From assembly GCF_900009145.1 (NCBI RefSeq), contig NZ_LN889802.1, positions 467,904 to 531,903 of the forward strand: a stretch of DNA of 64,000 bases, read 5' to 3'. Source of the DNA: Planktothrix tepida PCC 9214. GTDB taxonomy: Bacteria > Cyanobacteriota > Cyanobacteriia > Cyanobacteriales > Microcoleaceae. Position numbers and translations under genes: made by a program. Of the stretch, positions 9,050 to 17,289 are shown one piece after another. Position 1 is the first letter of the stretch. Each line of letters opens with the position of its first letter. Under the pieces are notes generated by a model. It was not told the origin of the DNA. It made no database searches and saw only the letters and a program-made list of their open reading frames with translations.

Positions 9050-10339
9050 ATGAAGAGTACATCTGACAAACAAAATCGCCAAAACCCCCTCCGTACTGTT
9101 TTCTTATTACTGATCGGAGGCGGGGTTGCTTTACTCGGTGATCGCTGGTTAGCCACCCGCAACGCTTCAATGGTTCCATCGTCAACCCCTCAACCCCTGG
9201 CTCAAGTTTCCCCTTCTGCTTCTGCTAATGCCAATAATAATGGAAGCTCTCCCCCCAACCCGACGGCTTGGTTAGGTCAAAAAGCGAATTTAGCAGCCAC
9301 GTTAAAGCCTGTAGAGTCTAACTTTATTGTTAATGCTGTTAACGAAGTTGGGCCGGCTGTGGTTCGGATCAATGCCTCTCGTCAAGTGGCTCGTCGAGGA
9401 TTTGACCAGTTTGGGGACGGCTTTCCAGAGGAATTTTTTGGGGCTGAATCTCCTAAACGCCGTTCTAATGGCCCTGTTGAACAAGGGACGGGTTCAGGGT
9501 TTATTCTCTCCTCTAATGGCATCATTATGACCAACTCTCACGTTGTTGAGGGAACTGAGCGGGTACAAGTTGTTTTAAAAGATGGTCGTCGGTTTGATGG
9601 AAAAGTTTTAGGATCAGATTCAGTCACTGATGTTGCTGTAATTAAAATTAATGCGGATAATCTGCCAAGTGTGAAAATTGGCAATTCTGAGACTTTATCT
9701 CCGGGAGAATGGGCGATCGCCATTGGCAATCCTTTAGGATTAGATAACTCCGTTACGGTGGGAATTATTAGTGCCACAGGACGCTCTAGTAGTGATGTCG
9801 GGGTTCCTGATAAACGCATTGGCTTTATTCAAACCGATGCGGCCATTAACCCTGGCAATTCTGGGGGGCCTCTTCTGAATGCTAGAGGAGAAGTCATTGG
9901 AATGAATACCGCTATTATTAGTGGCGCTCAAGGGTTAGGATTTGCCATTCCGATTAATAAAGCTCAACAAATTGCCCAACAATTAGCAACAACGGGAACT
10001 GCTGAACACGCCTATTTAGGCATTGAAATGGTAACACTCAGCCCCGAATTGCGTCAAGAATTAAGAGAAACTCCTGATTTAGAGTTTCAAATTGCTCAAG
10101 ACAATGGCGTTTTAATTGTTAATGTTATTCCGGGTTCCCCTGCAATGAAAGCTGGATTAAAACCGGGGGATATTATTGTAAAAATTGATGATAAACCCAT
10201 TACAAAATCGGATGCCGTTCAAGAATTAGTCCAAAATCAAAATGTAGGAACTCCGATGAAAGTAGAGTTAAACCGTAAAGGACAACCCTTAACTTTAGAA
10301 GTCAAAACGGGGAATATGCCTGAGCAAATTCAAGGGTAA
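9050..10339 (+). CDS. Deg/HtrA-family serine protease with PDZ domain (HhoA-like)
   Basis: A 429-residue protease with one membrane span near the N-terminus (about 15-35) that acts as a signal anchor, so the catalytic part is probably lumenal or periplasmic. The trypsin-like triad is visible: His in TNSHVVEG, Asp in VTDVAVIKI and Ser in NPGNSGGPL. One PDZ domain follows (about 325-425, with YLGIEMVTL and VIPGSPAMKAGLKPGD). This is the layout of cyanobacterial HhoA/HhoB/HtrA proteins, which degrade damaged envelope proteins; which paralogue it is cannot be told. The ATG at 9050 overlaps a possible TTG at 9047. The peptide deformylase downstream is separated by a tandem repeat. Confidence 0.9.
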   Translation: MKSTSDKQNRQNPLRTVFLLLIGGGVALLGDRWLATRNASMVPSSTPQPLAQVSPSASANANNNGSSPPNPTAWLGQKANLAATLKPVESNFIVNAVNEVGPAVVRINASRQVARRGFDQFGDGFPEEFFGAESPKRRSNGPVEQGTGSGFILSSNGIIMTNSHVVEGTERVQVVLKDGRRFDGKVLGSDSVTDVAVIKINADNLPSVKIGNSETLSPGEWAIAIGNPLGLDNSVTVGIISATGRSSSDVGVPDKRIGFIQTDAAINPGNSGGPLLNARGEVIGMNTAIISGAQGLGFAIPINKAQQIAQQLATTGTAEHAYLGIEMVTLSPELRQELRETPDLEFQIAQDNGVLIVNVIPGSPAMKAGLKPGDIIVKIDDKPITKSDAVQELVQNQNVGTPMKVELNRKGQPLTLEVKTGNMPEQIQG

Positions 10340-10343
10340 TTAG

Positions 10344-10430
10344 TTGTCAGTTATCAGTTATCAGTTATCAGTTATCAGTTATCAGTTATCGGTTATCGGT
10401 TATCAGTTATCATTTATCAGTTATCGGTTC
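10344..10430. repeat. tandem heptamer repeat (AGTTATC)
   Basis: About eleven heptamer units, mostly AGTTATC with GGTTATC and ATTTATC variants, fill the gap between the protease and def genes. It is the complement of the TAACTGA/GATAACT array at 17141-17287, so it belongs to one STRR family. Confidence 0.9.
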
Positions 10431-10471
10431 ATAAATTAGTTAATAGTTGGTAACAGTTAACTTTTAATCAA

Positions 10472-11008
10472 ATGAGTGAAATTTTAGCGATTTCTGAATT
10501 AGGGAACACTGTTTTGCGAGGTTATACTCATCCTATTGAAAATATTGGGGAGGAGAAAATTCAAACTTTAATTGATAATTTAATTGCAACGGCGTCTCAA
10601 GCCAATGGGGTGGGAATTGCCGCGCCTCAAGTGGGAATGAGCGATCGCTTATTTATTATGGCTTCTCGCCCTACATTGCGTTATCCTAACGCACCCGTAA
10701 TGGAACCCACTGCGATTATTAATCCTAAAATTCTTAACCATTCTAACGAAACCATTAAAGGTTGGGAAGGCTGTTTAAGTGTTCCGGGAATTCGAGGGTT
10801 AGTTCCCCGTTATCAAAGGATTGAAGTTGAATATACCAGCCGTGAGGGGAAACTCTGTCATCAGGAATTAACGGATTTTGTAGCTCGAATTTTTCAGCAT
10901 GAACTCGATCATCTCGATGGAATTGTATTTTTAGATCGGGTGGAAAGTACCCAGGATCTAGTTACAGAAGCTGAGTATCAAAAACGTCTTGTTAATTCGG
11001 CGGAATAG
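10472..11008 (+). CDS. def: peptide deformylase
   Basis: This 178-residue metalloenzyme removes the N-formyl group from nascent proteins. All three family motifs are intact: GVGIAAPQVG (about 47-56), EGCLSVPG with the metal Cys (about 98-105), and HELDHLDG with the metal histidines and catalytic Glu (about 142-149). Length is normal. The ATG at 10472 has no strong ribosome site. The first TerD-family gene follows 58 bases downstream on the same strand, so cotranscription is possible. Confidence 0.95.
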   Translation: MSEILAISELGNTVLRGYTHPIENIGEEKIQTLIDNLIATASQANGVGIAAPQVGMSDRLFIMASRPTLRYPNAPVMEPTAIINPKILNHSNETIKGWEGCLSVPGIRGLVPRYQRIEVEYTSREGKLCHQELTDFVARIFQHELDHLDGIVFLDRVESTQDLVTEAEYQKRLVNSAE

Positions 11009-11066
11009 CTCCCTAATTAAGTGTAGAGTATTAGTAATTTTATTTGAGGAAAATGGATTTAAAGCC

Positions 11067-11636
11067 ATGACGATTAATTTAACTAAAGGGGAACGCATTA
11101 GTCTTTCTAAAGAAGCACCCGGTTTAAAAAAAGCAGGACTTGGATTAGGATGGGATATTAATGCTTCTGATACGGGAGCCGCTTTTGATTTGGATGTGTC
11201 GGTCTTTATGCTCGGAAGTAATGGCAAAATTCCGAATGAACAATATTTCGTATTTTACAATAACTTAAAATCCCCTGATGGTTCTGTAGAATCCCTGGGA
11301 GATGACCGCACTGGAGAAGGTGGCGGGGATGATGAAACCATTCTGGTTGAGTTAAATACGGTTGATCCGAATATACAAGAAATTGTCTTTGTCGCCACCA
11401 TTTATGAAGCAGAAGCAAGACGGCAAAATTTTGGACAAGTCCGTAATTCTTATATCCGAATTTATAACAATGAAACCGACTCAGAAATCACTCGCTATGA
11501 CTTAGAAGAGGATTTTTCCAGAGAAACCTCCATTGAAATGGGTCGCCTCTATCGAAAAGACGGTGAATGGCGATTTCAAGCTGTTGGACAAGGTTATAAT
11601 TCCGGTTTAGAAGGTTTTGTTCAACAATATACCTAA
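11067..11636 (+). CDS. TerD-family stress protein, copy 1
   Basis: A 189-residue TerD domain protein. The family includes the calcium-binding tellurite-resistance proteins TerD/TerE and related stress proteins. Visible signatures are GERISLSKEAPGL, GLGWD, FDLDVSVFML and the acidic loop DDRTGEGGGDDE (about 75-86), whose Asp/Glu cluster supplies Ca2+ ligands in the family. The frame is open upstream to 10989, overlapping def, but the ATG at 11067 gives a protein aligned end to end with its neighbour. It is the first of three tandem paralogues and clearly a recent duplicate of copy 2. Actual tellurite resistance is not implied. Confidence 0.88.
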   Translation: MTINLTKGERISLSKEAPGLKKAGLGLGWDINASDTGAAFDLDVSVFMLGSNGKIPNEQYFVFYNNLKSPDGSVESLGDDRTGEGGGDDETILVELNTVDPNIQEIVFVATIYEAEARRQNFGQVRNSYIRIYNNETDSEITRYDLEEDFSRETSIEMGRLYRKDGEWRFQAVGQGYNSGLEGFVQQYT

Positions 11637-11724
11637 GATGTTTGGCTGTTGACGGTTGATGATTAAGGGTTAACCGTCAGCCGATAATACTAATAGAATT
11701 TACAATTTTAGGAGTTGATTAATC

Positions 11725-12294
11725 ATGTCGATTAATATTAGAAAAGGGGAAAGAATTAGTTTATCAAAAGAAGCCCCTGGCTTAAAACGAGCATCCATTG
11801 GTTTAGGATGGGATGTGAATGCTAGTGATACAGGAACAGCTTTTGATTTAGATGCTTCTGTTTTTATGTTAGCAGAAGATGGTAAAATTCCAATCGATGA
11901 ATATTTCGTATTTTATAATAACTTAATTTCTCCTGATCAATCTGTGAAACATTTAGGAGATAGTCGCACGGGAGAAGGAAGCGGGGATGATGAAACCATC
12001 GTTGTAGATTTAACTAAAATCAATTCTTCTATTCAAGAATTAATTTTTGTTGTTACTATCCACGATGCAGATAAACGGCGACAAAACTTCGGACAGGTGA
12101 GAAATTCTTATATTAGAATTTACGATGATGACACTCAAACCGAAGTCACAAAATATGATTTAGAAGAAGATTTCTCACGGGAAACTGCTGTTGAATTTGG
12201 GAGATTATATCTCAAAAATGGTGAATGGCGATTTCAAGCCGTTGGACAAGGTTATAATTCTGGTTTACAAAGTTTTGTAGATAAATACGTTTAA
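11725..12294 (+). CDS. TerD-family stress protein, copy 2
   Basis: A 189-residue TerD domain protein, the same length as copy 1 and very similar throughout (GLGWDVNASDTGTAFDLDASVFML, then the acidic loop DSRTGEGSGDDE). TAGGAG lies about 11 bases before the ATG, a good ribosome site. It sits 88 bases after copy 1 and 18 bases before copy 3, so all three are likely one transcript. Unlike many ter clusters, no terB, terC or tellurite kinase/vWA gene is nearby within the window, which points to a cyanobacterial stress role rather than a full ter operon. Confidence 0.88.
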   Translation: MSINIRKGERISLSKEAPGLKRASIGLGWDVNASDTGTAFDLDASVFMLAEDGKIPIDEYFVFYNNLISPDQSVKHLGDSRTGEGSGDDETIVVDLTKINSSIQELIFVVTIHDADKRRQNFGQVRNSYIRIYDDDTQTEVTKYDLEEDFSRETAVEFGRLYLKNGEWRFQAVGQGYNSGLQSFVDKYV

Positions 12295-12312
12295 TTTATT
12301 AGGACTTTAATT

Positions 12313-12909
12313 ATGGCTATTAATTTAAAAAAAGGTCAAAGCATCATTCTTGATAAAAACGAATATGATTTATCAAGGGTCGTGATGGGATTAGGATGGG
12401 ATGTGGCAAAAAAAGGGTTATTTGCAGGATTATTAGGGGGAAATGCAGACTTTGATTTAGATGGATTTGCCTTGTTATTAAATGCTCAAGGAAAACTAAA
12501 AAATCAACAAGAAGATGTGATTTATTTTGGGCATTTAGCCACAAAAAATAATACCGTGATTCATTCAGGAGATAACCTCACTGGAAAAGGTTCAGGAGAT
12601 GATGAACGAATTATTATTGAACTTAAAACCCTTCCAGCAGCTTATCAACGGATTATTTTAGGGGTGAATATTTACCATGCAGAAGACCGTAAACAGCACT
12701 TTGGAATGGTTAATAATGCTTTTGTTCGGTCAATAGATGCCACCGGGAAAGAAATTGCGCGTTATAGTCTTTCTGGTGAAACGACTTACTCCGGGCAAAT
12801 TTCTATGTTACTCGGAGAACTATCGCAACAAAACGGACAGTGGAAATTCCAAGCGTTAGGAACACCTTTAAACTTAACGTTAAACGGTGTTGTGCGTTCG
12901 TTTATGTAG
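12313..12909 (+). CDS. TerD-family stress protein, divergent copy 3
   Basis: A 198-residue TerD domain protein, more divergent than the other two. The core is intact (GLGWDV, FDLDGFALLL, acidic loop GDNLTGKGSGDDE), but an extra Gly-rich insertion (KKGLFAGLLGGNAD, about 35-48) precedes the FDLD strand, and the C-terminus ends GVVRSFM. The insertion resembles the spacing of classical TerD. Separation from copy 2 is only 18 bases with AGGAC ahead of the ATG, so cotranscription is very likely. Different Ca2+-loop residues suggest paralogue specialisation, which is inference. Confidence 0.85.
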   Translation: MAINLKKGQSIILDKNEYDLSRVVMGLGWDVAKKGLFAGLLGGNADFDLDGFALLLNAQGKLKNQQEDVIYFGHLATKNNTVIHSGDNLTGKGSGDDERIIIELKTLPAAYQRIILGVNIYHAEDRKQHFGMVNNAFVRSIDATGKEIARYSLSGETTYSGQISMLLGELSQQNGQWKFQALGTPLNLTLNGVVRSFM

Positions 12910-12932
12910 AGTTAATTTGATCCTAAACAGGT

Positions 12933-13000
12933 AGGGGCGGATGATTCGGCTATTGATTGATGGGTGTTTTCACCAATCTTTATCCGAATCCACCACCCCT
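12933..13000. repeat. long imperfect inverted repeat between the terD array and cpcG
   Basis: AGGGGCGGATGATTCGG near 12933-12949 pairs imperfectly with CCGAATCCACCACCCCT at 12984-13000, with a secondary hairpin in the loop. It lies between convergent genes, so it may act as a bidirectional terminator. GC-rich AGGGGCGG palindromes also occur at 22236 and about 59751, suggesting a dispersed family. Confidence 0.5.
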
Positions 13001-13076
13001 AGAACTGCAAATCGGTTTTAAACGCTATTTTAATAACGTTTCTGTTGAAAATTAGCTGGCTTTGCCCTCGCCGAGA

Positions 13077-13835
13077 TTAGCGTTTGCGGGGAACCATCGT
13101 TTCAATATTGATATCGCCCAATGCAACACGAGTCACGGGAGTGATGGTCGGAGTAACAGCCCGTGCTGCATCCAGGAAGTTCCGGGGATCGCCAGCTTTG
13201 GCTTGTTTTTCTTGAGGAATAAAGCGACGAACTTCGTTTTGCCAAACGATTTGAGGGAAACCTAGCTGGTTACGGTGGTACTCGTTATAGCGAGGTGTTC
13301 TGAGATTAAAAGGAACTTCCCCTGTATTGCGCTGAAGCAGAACCCGACGGCGTTGGTAAGGAACCGTATCATACCCGAAGTTATCCAGGTATTCATCGCT
13401 ATCGAGTAACTCATCAATAAAGCCTTTGGGGCCTTTGTTTGCAACCACAATAGACCATGCGATCTTTTCACGTTCGCTATAAACATCCCGTCCTAAAATG
13501 CGTTGAACACACATCTCGACAAAACGGTAGTTGCTATTGGTTTGGTAGTTGCGACGCAGGAAGGGATCGGAAATTGCTAAACCCCGAATGAAATCCCGTA
13601 CATTAATTTGACCAAACTTAAGCTGAGACTCTAAGTTAGTTTGACGGTTGCTTTTCAGGATTTGATGTTCGCTGTAAATTTGGCGATAAGCAGCCCAAAT
13701 GATGTTATCCCACTCAGAACCAGAGGGCATATTTTCAGCCGTAAAAATTCTGGGTTGTTCATCACCGGCTACTTCAAAGCCAGCAACGCGAACATTGCGG
13801 CTGGTCGGGCCATAGCTTAATAAAGGAAGCGCCAC
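13077..13835 (-). CDS. cpcG: phycobilisome rod-core linker polypeptide CpcG
   Basis: The 252-residue protein is the rod-core linker that attaches phycocyanin rods to the allophycocyanin core on the thylakoid surface. The N-terminus [22 protein letters not shown] is characteristic of CpcG. The linker (PBS_linker_poly) domain follows at about 20-190, with [22 protein letters not shown] and [16 protein letters not shown]. There is no hydrophobic C-terminal helix, so it resembles CpcG1 rather than the membrane-associated CpcL/CpcG2 type. It stands alone here, away from any cpc rod genes in the window. The upstream region (13836 onward) carries an IS relic. Confidence 0.93.
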   Translation of the reverse strand: MALPLLSYGPTSRNVRVAGFEVAGDEQPRIFTAENMPSGSEWDNIIWAAYRQIYSEHQILKSNRQTNLESQLKFGQINVRDFIRGLAISDPFLRRNYQTNSNYRFVEMCVQRILGRDVYSEREKIAWSIVVANKGPKGFIDELLDSDEYLDNFGYDTVPYQRRRVLLQRNTGEVPFNLRTPRYNEYHRNQLGFPQIVWQNEVRRFIPQEKQAKAGDPRNFLDAARAVTPTITPVTRVALGDINIETMVPRKR

Positions 13836-13881
13836 CTTAATATCTCCTTAATCTCGAACTCAACGTCGTTTGTTATCTTGT

Positions 13882-14197
13882 GTTGACATCCTCCACTGCC
13901 TAACGGCAAGTAGATTCCTACCAGGCAAAGCCTTTCGGTGGGTTGACGTATCAAGAATTGCCTAAAAAATAGGTCTTACACTCTCTCCACGTCCGTTTTA
14001 AGTCTCCGAATGCCCTCCGGCGACCCCCTAAAACAATCTTGGGTTCTTAATTCTGCCTCAAGTTGGGATTTTAGACCCTTAACTTTTGGCTTTCCCGTAC
14101 TCCTTAAGTCCACAGTCGATGCTGCTTTCAAAGTCGGGTGGGTCTGTGACCATCTAAATCTTAATACGAAGCCATCCTAGAAGGACGGAGTGTTAAA
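13882..14197. mobile_element. decayed IS200/IS605-like (TnpB-type) element or non-autonomous derivative
   Basis: This stretch of about 315 bases has hairpins at both ends: GCC-TAAC-GGC within TGTTGACATCCTCC...(about 13896-13912) and CCATCCT-AGA-AGGACGG (14172-14188), then GAGTGTTAA. Such subterminal hairpins next to TGTTGACAT and CTTAATACGAAGCC strings resemble the ends of IS200/IS605-group elements in cyanobacteria. Inside, the minus strand has an open stretch of about 50 codons but no recognisable transposase motif. I infer an internally deleted copy that may retain the end-encoded RNA scaffold. It lies directly upstream of cpcG. Confidence 0.45.
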
Positions 14198-14495
14198 CCC
14201 AAATTTTCGGTTATTTTAACCAGGATCGCTCAGAGCTTTAGAGCAACATGGTTGGCTATCCTACAGATTAAGGGATTAAGGCAACTCCATCTCAACTTTC
14301 AGGAATCAACGCAATAATATGTAACATTTTTTGACAAGGAAACAGGGGGACAGGATCAGCATCTCCCACTTTTCCTCCCAACTCCCACACTCTACCCTGG
14401 ATTTCTATGCTAAAGTCAAGATTAAATCCCCTAGGGGGGGATAAAAAATATGATATATTAAATTATGATAATTTACTTCATAAATCTTAAAGATC
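14198..14495. other. intergenic region upstream of the DUF3120 gene
   Basis: I see no gene. The last about 70 bases are very AT-rich (AAAATATGATATATTAAATTATGATAAT), compatible with a promoter, but no clear -35/-10 pair can be assigned. Confidence 0.4.
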
Positions 14496-15224
14496 TTGTT
14501 CAACATTCTAGTAGGTTTTATTTTGACTACCACTCAACCGATTCAGTCCACCTCTCGATTGATGCAAACGGTTCTGGCCAAAGTTAAAGAATCTCAGATT
14601 TGGCTGGTGTTTTTAGCATCGGTGTTTCTCGTCTGTGTTCCTGTCTTTTTCCAAGCTCCCCTGGTGCGACAATGGCCAGAACTCACCTTAGTTCTGACCT
14701 TGGGATGGCTCGGAATCAGTTGGACATTACTTAAGCAACCGACGACTTGGGTTTGGGGAGACTTATTATTAGGATTTAGTTGGAGTTGGCTAACCGGGGC
14801 TATCTATTGGGGATGGTTACGGTGGGAACCTTTGTTACATTTACCGGTAGAAGCTTTAGGGGTTCCCTTTGCAGTTTGGTGTTTATATCGAGGTTGGGGT
14901 AAAGTTGGCAACTGGTTTTATCTAGGTTCTTTATTTGGAACAGCCGTGACCGATGGGTATTTTTATATCACGGGATTAATTCCAAGTTGGCGGCAACTGA
15001 TGCACGTTGAACCCGCCTTAGCGTTACCCATTTTTCAAAATGCCCTCCAAATTGTCAGTACCCCTTGGGGAATTAGTTGGGCCGTCGGATTTGCTTTATT
15101 TTTATTTGGGGTTGGGGTTTTTCCATTACAATCTAAAGAACAGCATTGGTGGGCATTTGGGGGAGCGGTATTGAGTACAATTTTAGTAGATAGTTTATTT
15201 TTGATTGCAGCTTGTCTAGCTTAA
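14496..15224 (+). CDS. DUF3120 family integral membrane protein
   Basis: A protein of up to 242 residues with six or seven hydrophobic spans and many Trp residues (WLGISWTLL, GFSWSWLTGAIYWGWLRW, GLIPSWRQLMHVEPALALPIF). I recognise it as the DUF3120 family, found in cyanobacteria and of unknown function. The start is uncertain: TTG at 14496, TTG at 14523 and ATG at 14562 are all possible, none with a good ribosome site. The conserved part begins at about the QIWLVFLASVF span, so all three keep it intact. A cyclase gene follows 114 bases downstream on the same strand; a functional link is not evident. Confidence 0.72.
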   Translation: MFNILVGFILTTTQPIQSTSRLMQTVLAKVKESQIWLVFLASVFLVCVPVFFQAPLVRQWPELTLVLTLGWLGISWTLLKQPTTWVWGDLLLGFSWSWLTGAIYWGWLRWEPLLHLPVEALGVPFAVWCLYRGWGKVGNWFYLGSLFGTAVTDGYFYITGLIPSWRQLMHVEPALALPIFQNALQIVSTPWGISWAVGFALFLFGVGVFPLQSKEQHWWAFGGAVLSTILVDSLFLIAACLA

Positions 15225-15338
15225 ACAGAACTTAAAAGAGGGTGCGGAGAAAAAAATGTTTATGATCATAGGCGTGGCTTTTTAACCGTTTTAGCGTTTA
15301 AAAAGTCATAACTTTAATCTTCCAATGTCCCCTACCCA

Positions 15339-16319
15339 TTGATTGTGACCTTACAACCCACTCCCCACTTAGTCTTACATACCGAAGGTGGTAATCACTA
15401 TTTGCCACTGATGGGTAAAAATTACTGGACATTGGGTCGCAGTGAAGATAATACCTTTGTCATTAAAGACCGATGGATTTCTCGGAATCATGCGATGTTA
15501 CAACGCATGGAAAATGGTGAGTTTTTTTTAATCGATTTAGGAAGTCGAAATGGTTCCTTTGTCAATGGTCGTCGAGTTAGTATTCCCGTCACGCTTCATA
15601 ATGGTGACCATATTGTTTTTGGACAAACGGAGTTAGAATTTTATTGTCCTGATGTTACCCAGGAAACTGACCCTTCAGAACCGGAATCTGAAGATTTTAC
15701 CGCTACATTAACCGTGCGTCGCTTGATATCGGTGATGGTGATGGATATTCGAGATTTTACTGTATTAACTCGACAATTAGATGAACGGATTTTATCAGAA
15801 GTGATTGGGCGTTGGTTTCGTCACGCCGGACAAATTCTTCGAGAAAATGGCAGTTGGGTCGATAAATATATTGGGGATGCCATTATGGCGGTTTGGTTTC
15901 ATGGAACCCAAGGGGTAACGCCCCAAGAAATCCTAAAAATTGTCACAGCATTAAGTGAGTTACACAAAATTACGCTGGAATTAAGTCATCTTTATCCCCT
16001 GCCTTTTCCGTTACGAGTGGGGGCTGGAATTAATACCGGATATGCAATGGTGGGAAATACCGGAAGTGGCGGAAGTGCGGACTATACAGCCTTGGGAGAT
16101 ACGGTTAATGCGGCGTTTCGTTTGGAGTCAGCCACGAAAGAAATTGGCAGTGATATTGCTTTAGGAGAAACAACTTATCAATATCTAGCCCAAGCTTGTC
16201 CTCAACAAGGTTTTAAACAACATACCGTTCATCTTAAAGGTTATGATACCCCGACTATTACTTATGGGGGAACATTTGCCAATTTAGATGAAGTTTTAGA
16301 ACTCAAATCAGGAGGATAA
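15339..16319 (+). CDS. FHA-domain class III adenylate cyclase
   Basis: A 326-residue cytoplasmic protein with an N-terminal FHA domain (about 25-100; LGRSEDN, ISRNHAML, DLGSRNGSFVNG), which binds phosphothreonine. A class III nucleotide cyclase domain follows (about 130-310): metal Asp in VMDIRDFT, the DKYIGDAIMAVW block and ALGDTVNAAFRLE. The purine-selecting positions read Lys (in DKYIGD) and Thr (in YTALGD), the pair reported for cyanobacterial adenylate cyclases such as CyaB1, so cAMP is the likely product. The start is TTG at 15339 or GTG at 15345. It converges, 2 bases apart, on an orphan response regulator gene. Confidence 0.85.
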   Translation: MIVTLQPTPHLVLHTEGGNHYLPLMGKNYWTLGRSEDNTFVIKDRWISRNHAMLQRMENGEFFLIDLGSRNGSFVNGRRVSIPVTLHNGDHIVFGQTELEFYCPDVTQETDPSEPESEDFTATLTVRRLISVMVMDIRDFTVLTRQLDERILSEVIGRWFRHAGQILRENGSWVDKYIGDAIMAVWFHGTQGVTPQEILKIVTALSELHKITLELSHLYPLPFPLRVGAGINTGYAMVGNTGSGGSADYTALGDTVNAAFRLESATKEIGSDIALGETTYQYLAQACPQQGFKQHTVHLKGYDTPTITYGGTFANLDEVLELKSGG

Positions 16320-16321
16320 AT

Positions 16322-17005
16322 TTATTCTCCAAAGCGATATCCTTTGCCATAAACGGTATGAATTAAAGGCGTTTCTCCCGTAATTTCAATTTTTCGTCTT
16401 AATAAACGAATTTGTGCTGCCAAGACATTGCTGCTGGGCTGTTCACCCTCTCCCCAGAGATGTTGATGGATTTGATGATGGGTTAATAACTGCCCTGGAT
16501 AACGCATCAAATAAGCTAACAGTTGGCTTTCTTTTTCCGATAAATCAATGATGCGTCCTCCCCGATAGGCGAGTTGATTTTCGGCATCTAATTCTAAATC
16601 TGCCACTTGCAAACGGTTAGAATTGGTAACGGGGGATTCGGTGACGGGATAGCGACGTAATAAAGCCCGAACTCTCGCTAATAATTCTCGCAGTTCAAAG
16701 GGTTTCATTAAATAGTCATCCGCCCCAGCATCTAACCCTTGAACTCGATCATCGAGGGTATCTTTTGCGGTTAAAAATAAAATCGGTGTTCGATTCGATT
16801 GTGATCGCAATTCTTGACAAATTTCTAACCCCGATTTTTGGGGTAACATCCAATCTAAAATTAACAAATCATATGGATTTTGACGAGCCAACTCACAACC
16901 TAAATGTCCATCTGTTGCAAGATCAACCGTATATCCTTCGCGGCTCAATACCCGACTCAAAGGTTCCGTTAATTCAACTTCATCATCAACTAATAAAATT
17001 CGCAT
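16322..17005 (-). CDS. OmpR-family response regulator (RppA-like)
   Basis: A 227-residue two-component regulator. The receiver domain (1-120) has the acidic pocket DDE (about 7-9), phospho-acceptor Asp in LLILDWMLP (about 51), Thr in FLTAKD and Lys in MKPFE. The winged-helix domain (about 130-225) shows LSEKESQLLAYLMRYPGQLLTHHQIHQHLWG and RRKIE...YGKGYRFG. It resembles cyanobacterial RppA/NrsR regulators, which respond to redox or nickel, but this assignment is tentative. No histidine kinase lies next to it, so it is an orphan in this window. The gene begins beside a tandem GGGAACA array that occupies its promoter region. Confidence 0.85.
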   Translation of the reverse strand: MRILLVDDEVELTEPLSRVLSREGYTVDLATDGHLGCELARQNPYDLLILDWMLPQKSGLEICQELRSQSNRTPILFLTAKDTLDDRVQGLDAGADDYLMKPFELRELLARVRALLRRYPVTESPVTNSNRLQVADLELDAENQLAYRGGRIIDLSEKESQLLAYLMRYPGQLLTHHQIHQHLWGEGEQPSSNVLAAQIRLLRRKIEITGETPLIHTVYGKGYRFGE

Positions 17006-17012
17006 CAGTCAT

Positions 17013-17084
17013 AGGGAACAGGGAACAGGGAACAGGGAACAGGGAACAGGGAACAGGGAACAGGGAACAGGGAACAGGGAACAG
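17013..17084. repeat. tandem heptamer array (GGGAACA, about ten units)
   Basis: About ten perfect copies of GGGAACA lie immediately upstream of the response-regulator start. This is the complement of the TGTTCCC heptamer elsewhere and the longest perfect array of this unit in the window. Confidence 0.92.
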
Positions 17085-17113
17085 TTTTACGAGAAACTAA
17101 CAAAGCCAACAGT

Positions 17114-17289
17114 TAAAACTCAACCGTTAACCGTTAACCGTTAACCGATAACTGATAACTGATAACTGATAACTGATAACTGATAGCTGATAACCGTTAA
17201 CCGATAACTGATAACTGATAACTGATAACTGATAACTGATAACTGATAACTGATAACTGATAGCTGATAACTGATAACTGATAACTGTT
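17114..17289. repeat. tandem heptamer arrays (AACCGTT then AACTGAT)
   Basis: Three or four units of AACCGTT pass into about 20 units of AACTGAT with AGCTGAT and AACCGAT variants, up to the GST stop codon. Together with the GGGAACA array, the whole 282-base gap between the regulator and GST genes is tandem repeat. Unit conversion between variants is visible within the array. Confidence 0.92.

Noticed and set aside
11067..12909. A tellurite-resistance operon
   Set aside because: Only TerD-domain genes are present, with no terB, terC or tellurite methylase, so the resistance phenotype is not supported.
17114..17289. Tandem array that might be taken for a CRISPR
   Set aside because: The units are contiguous heptamers without unique spacers; the period is seven, and no cas gene is present.
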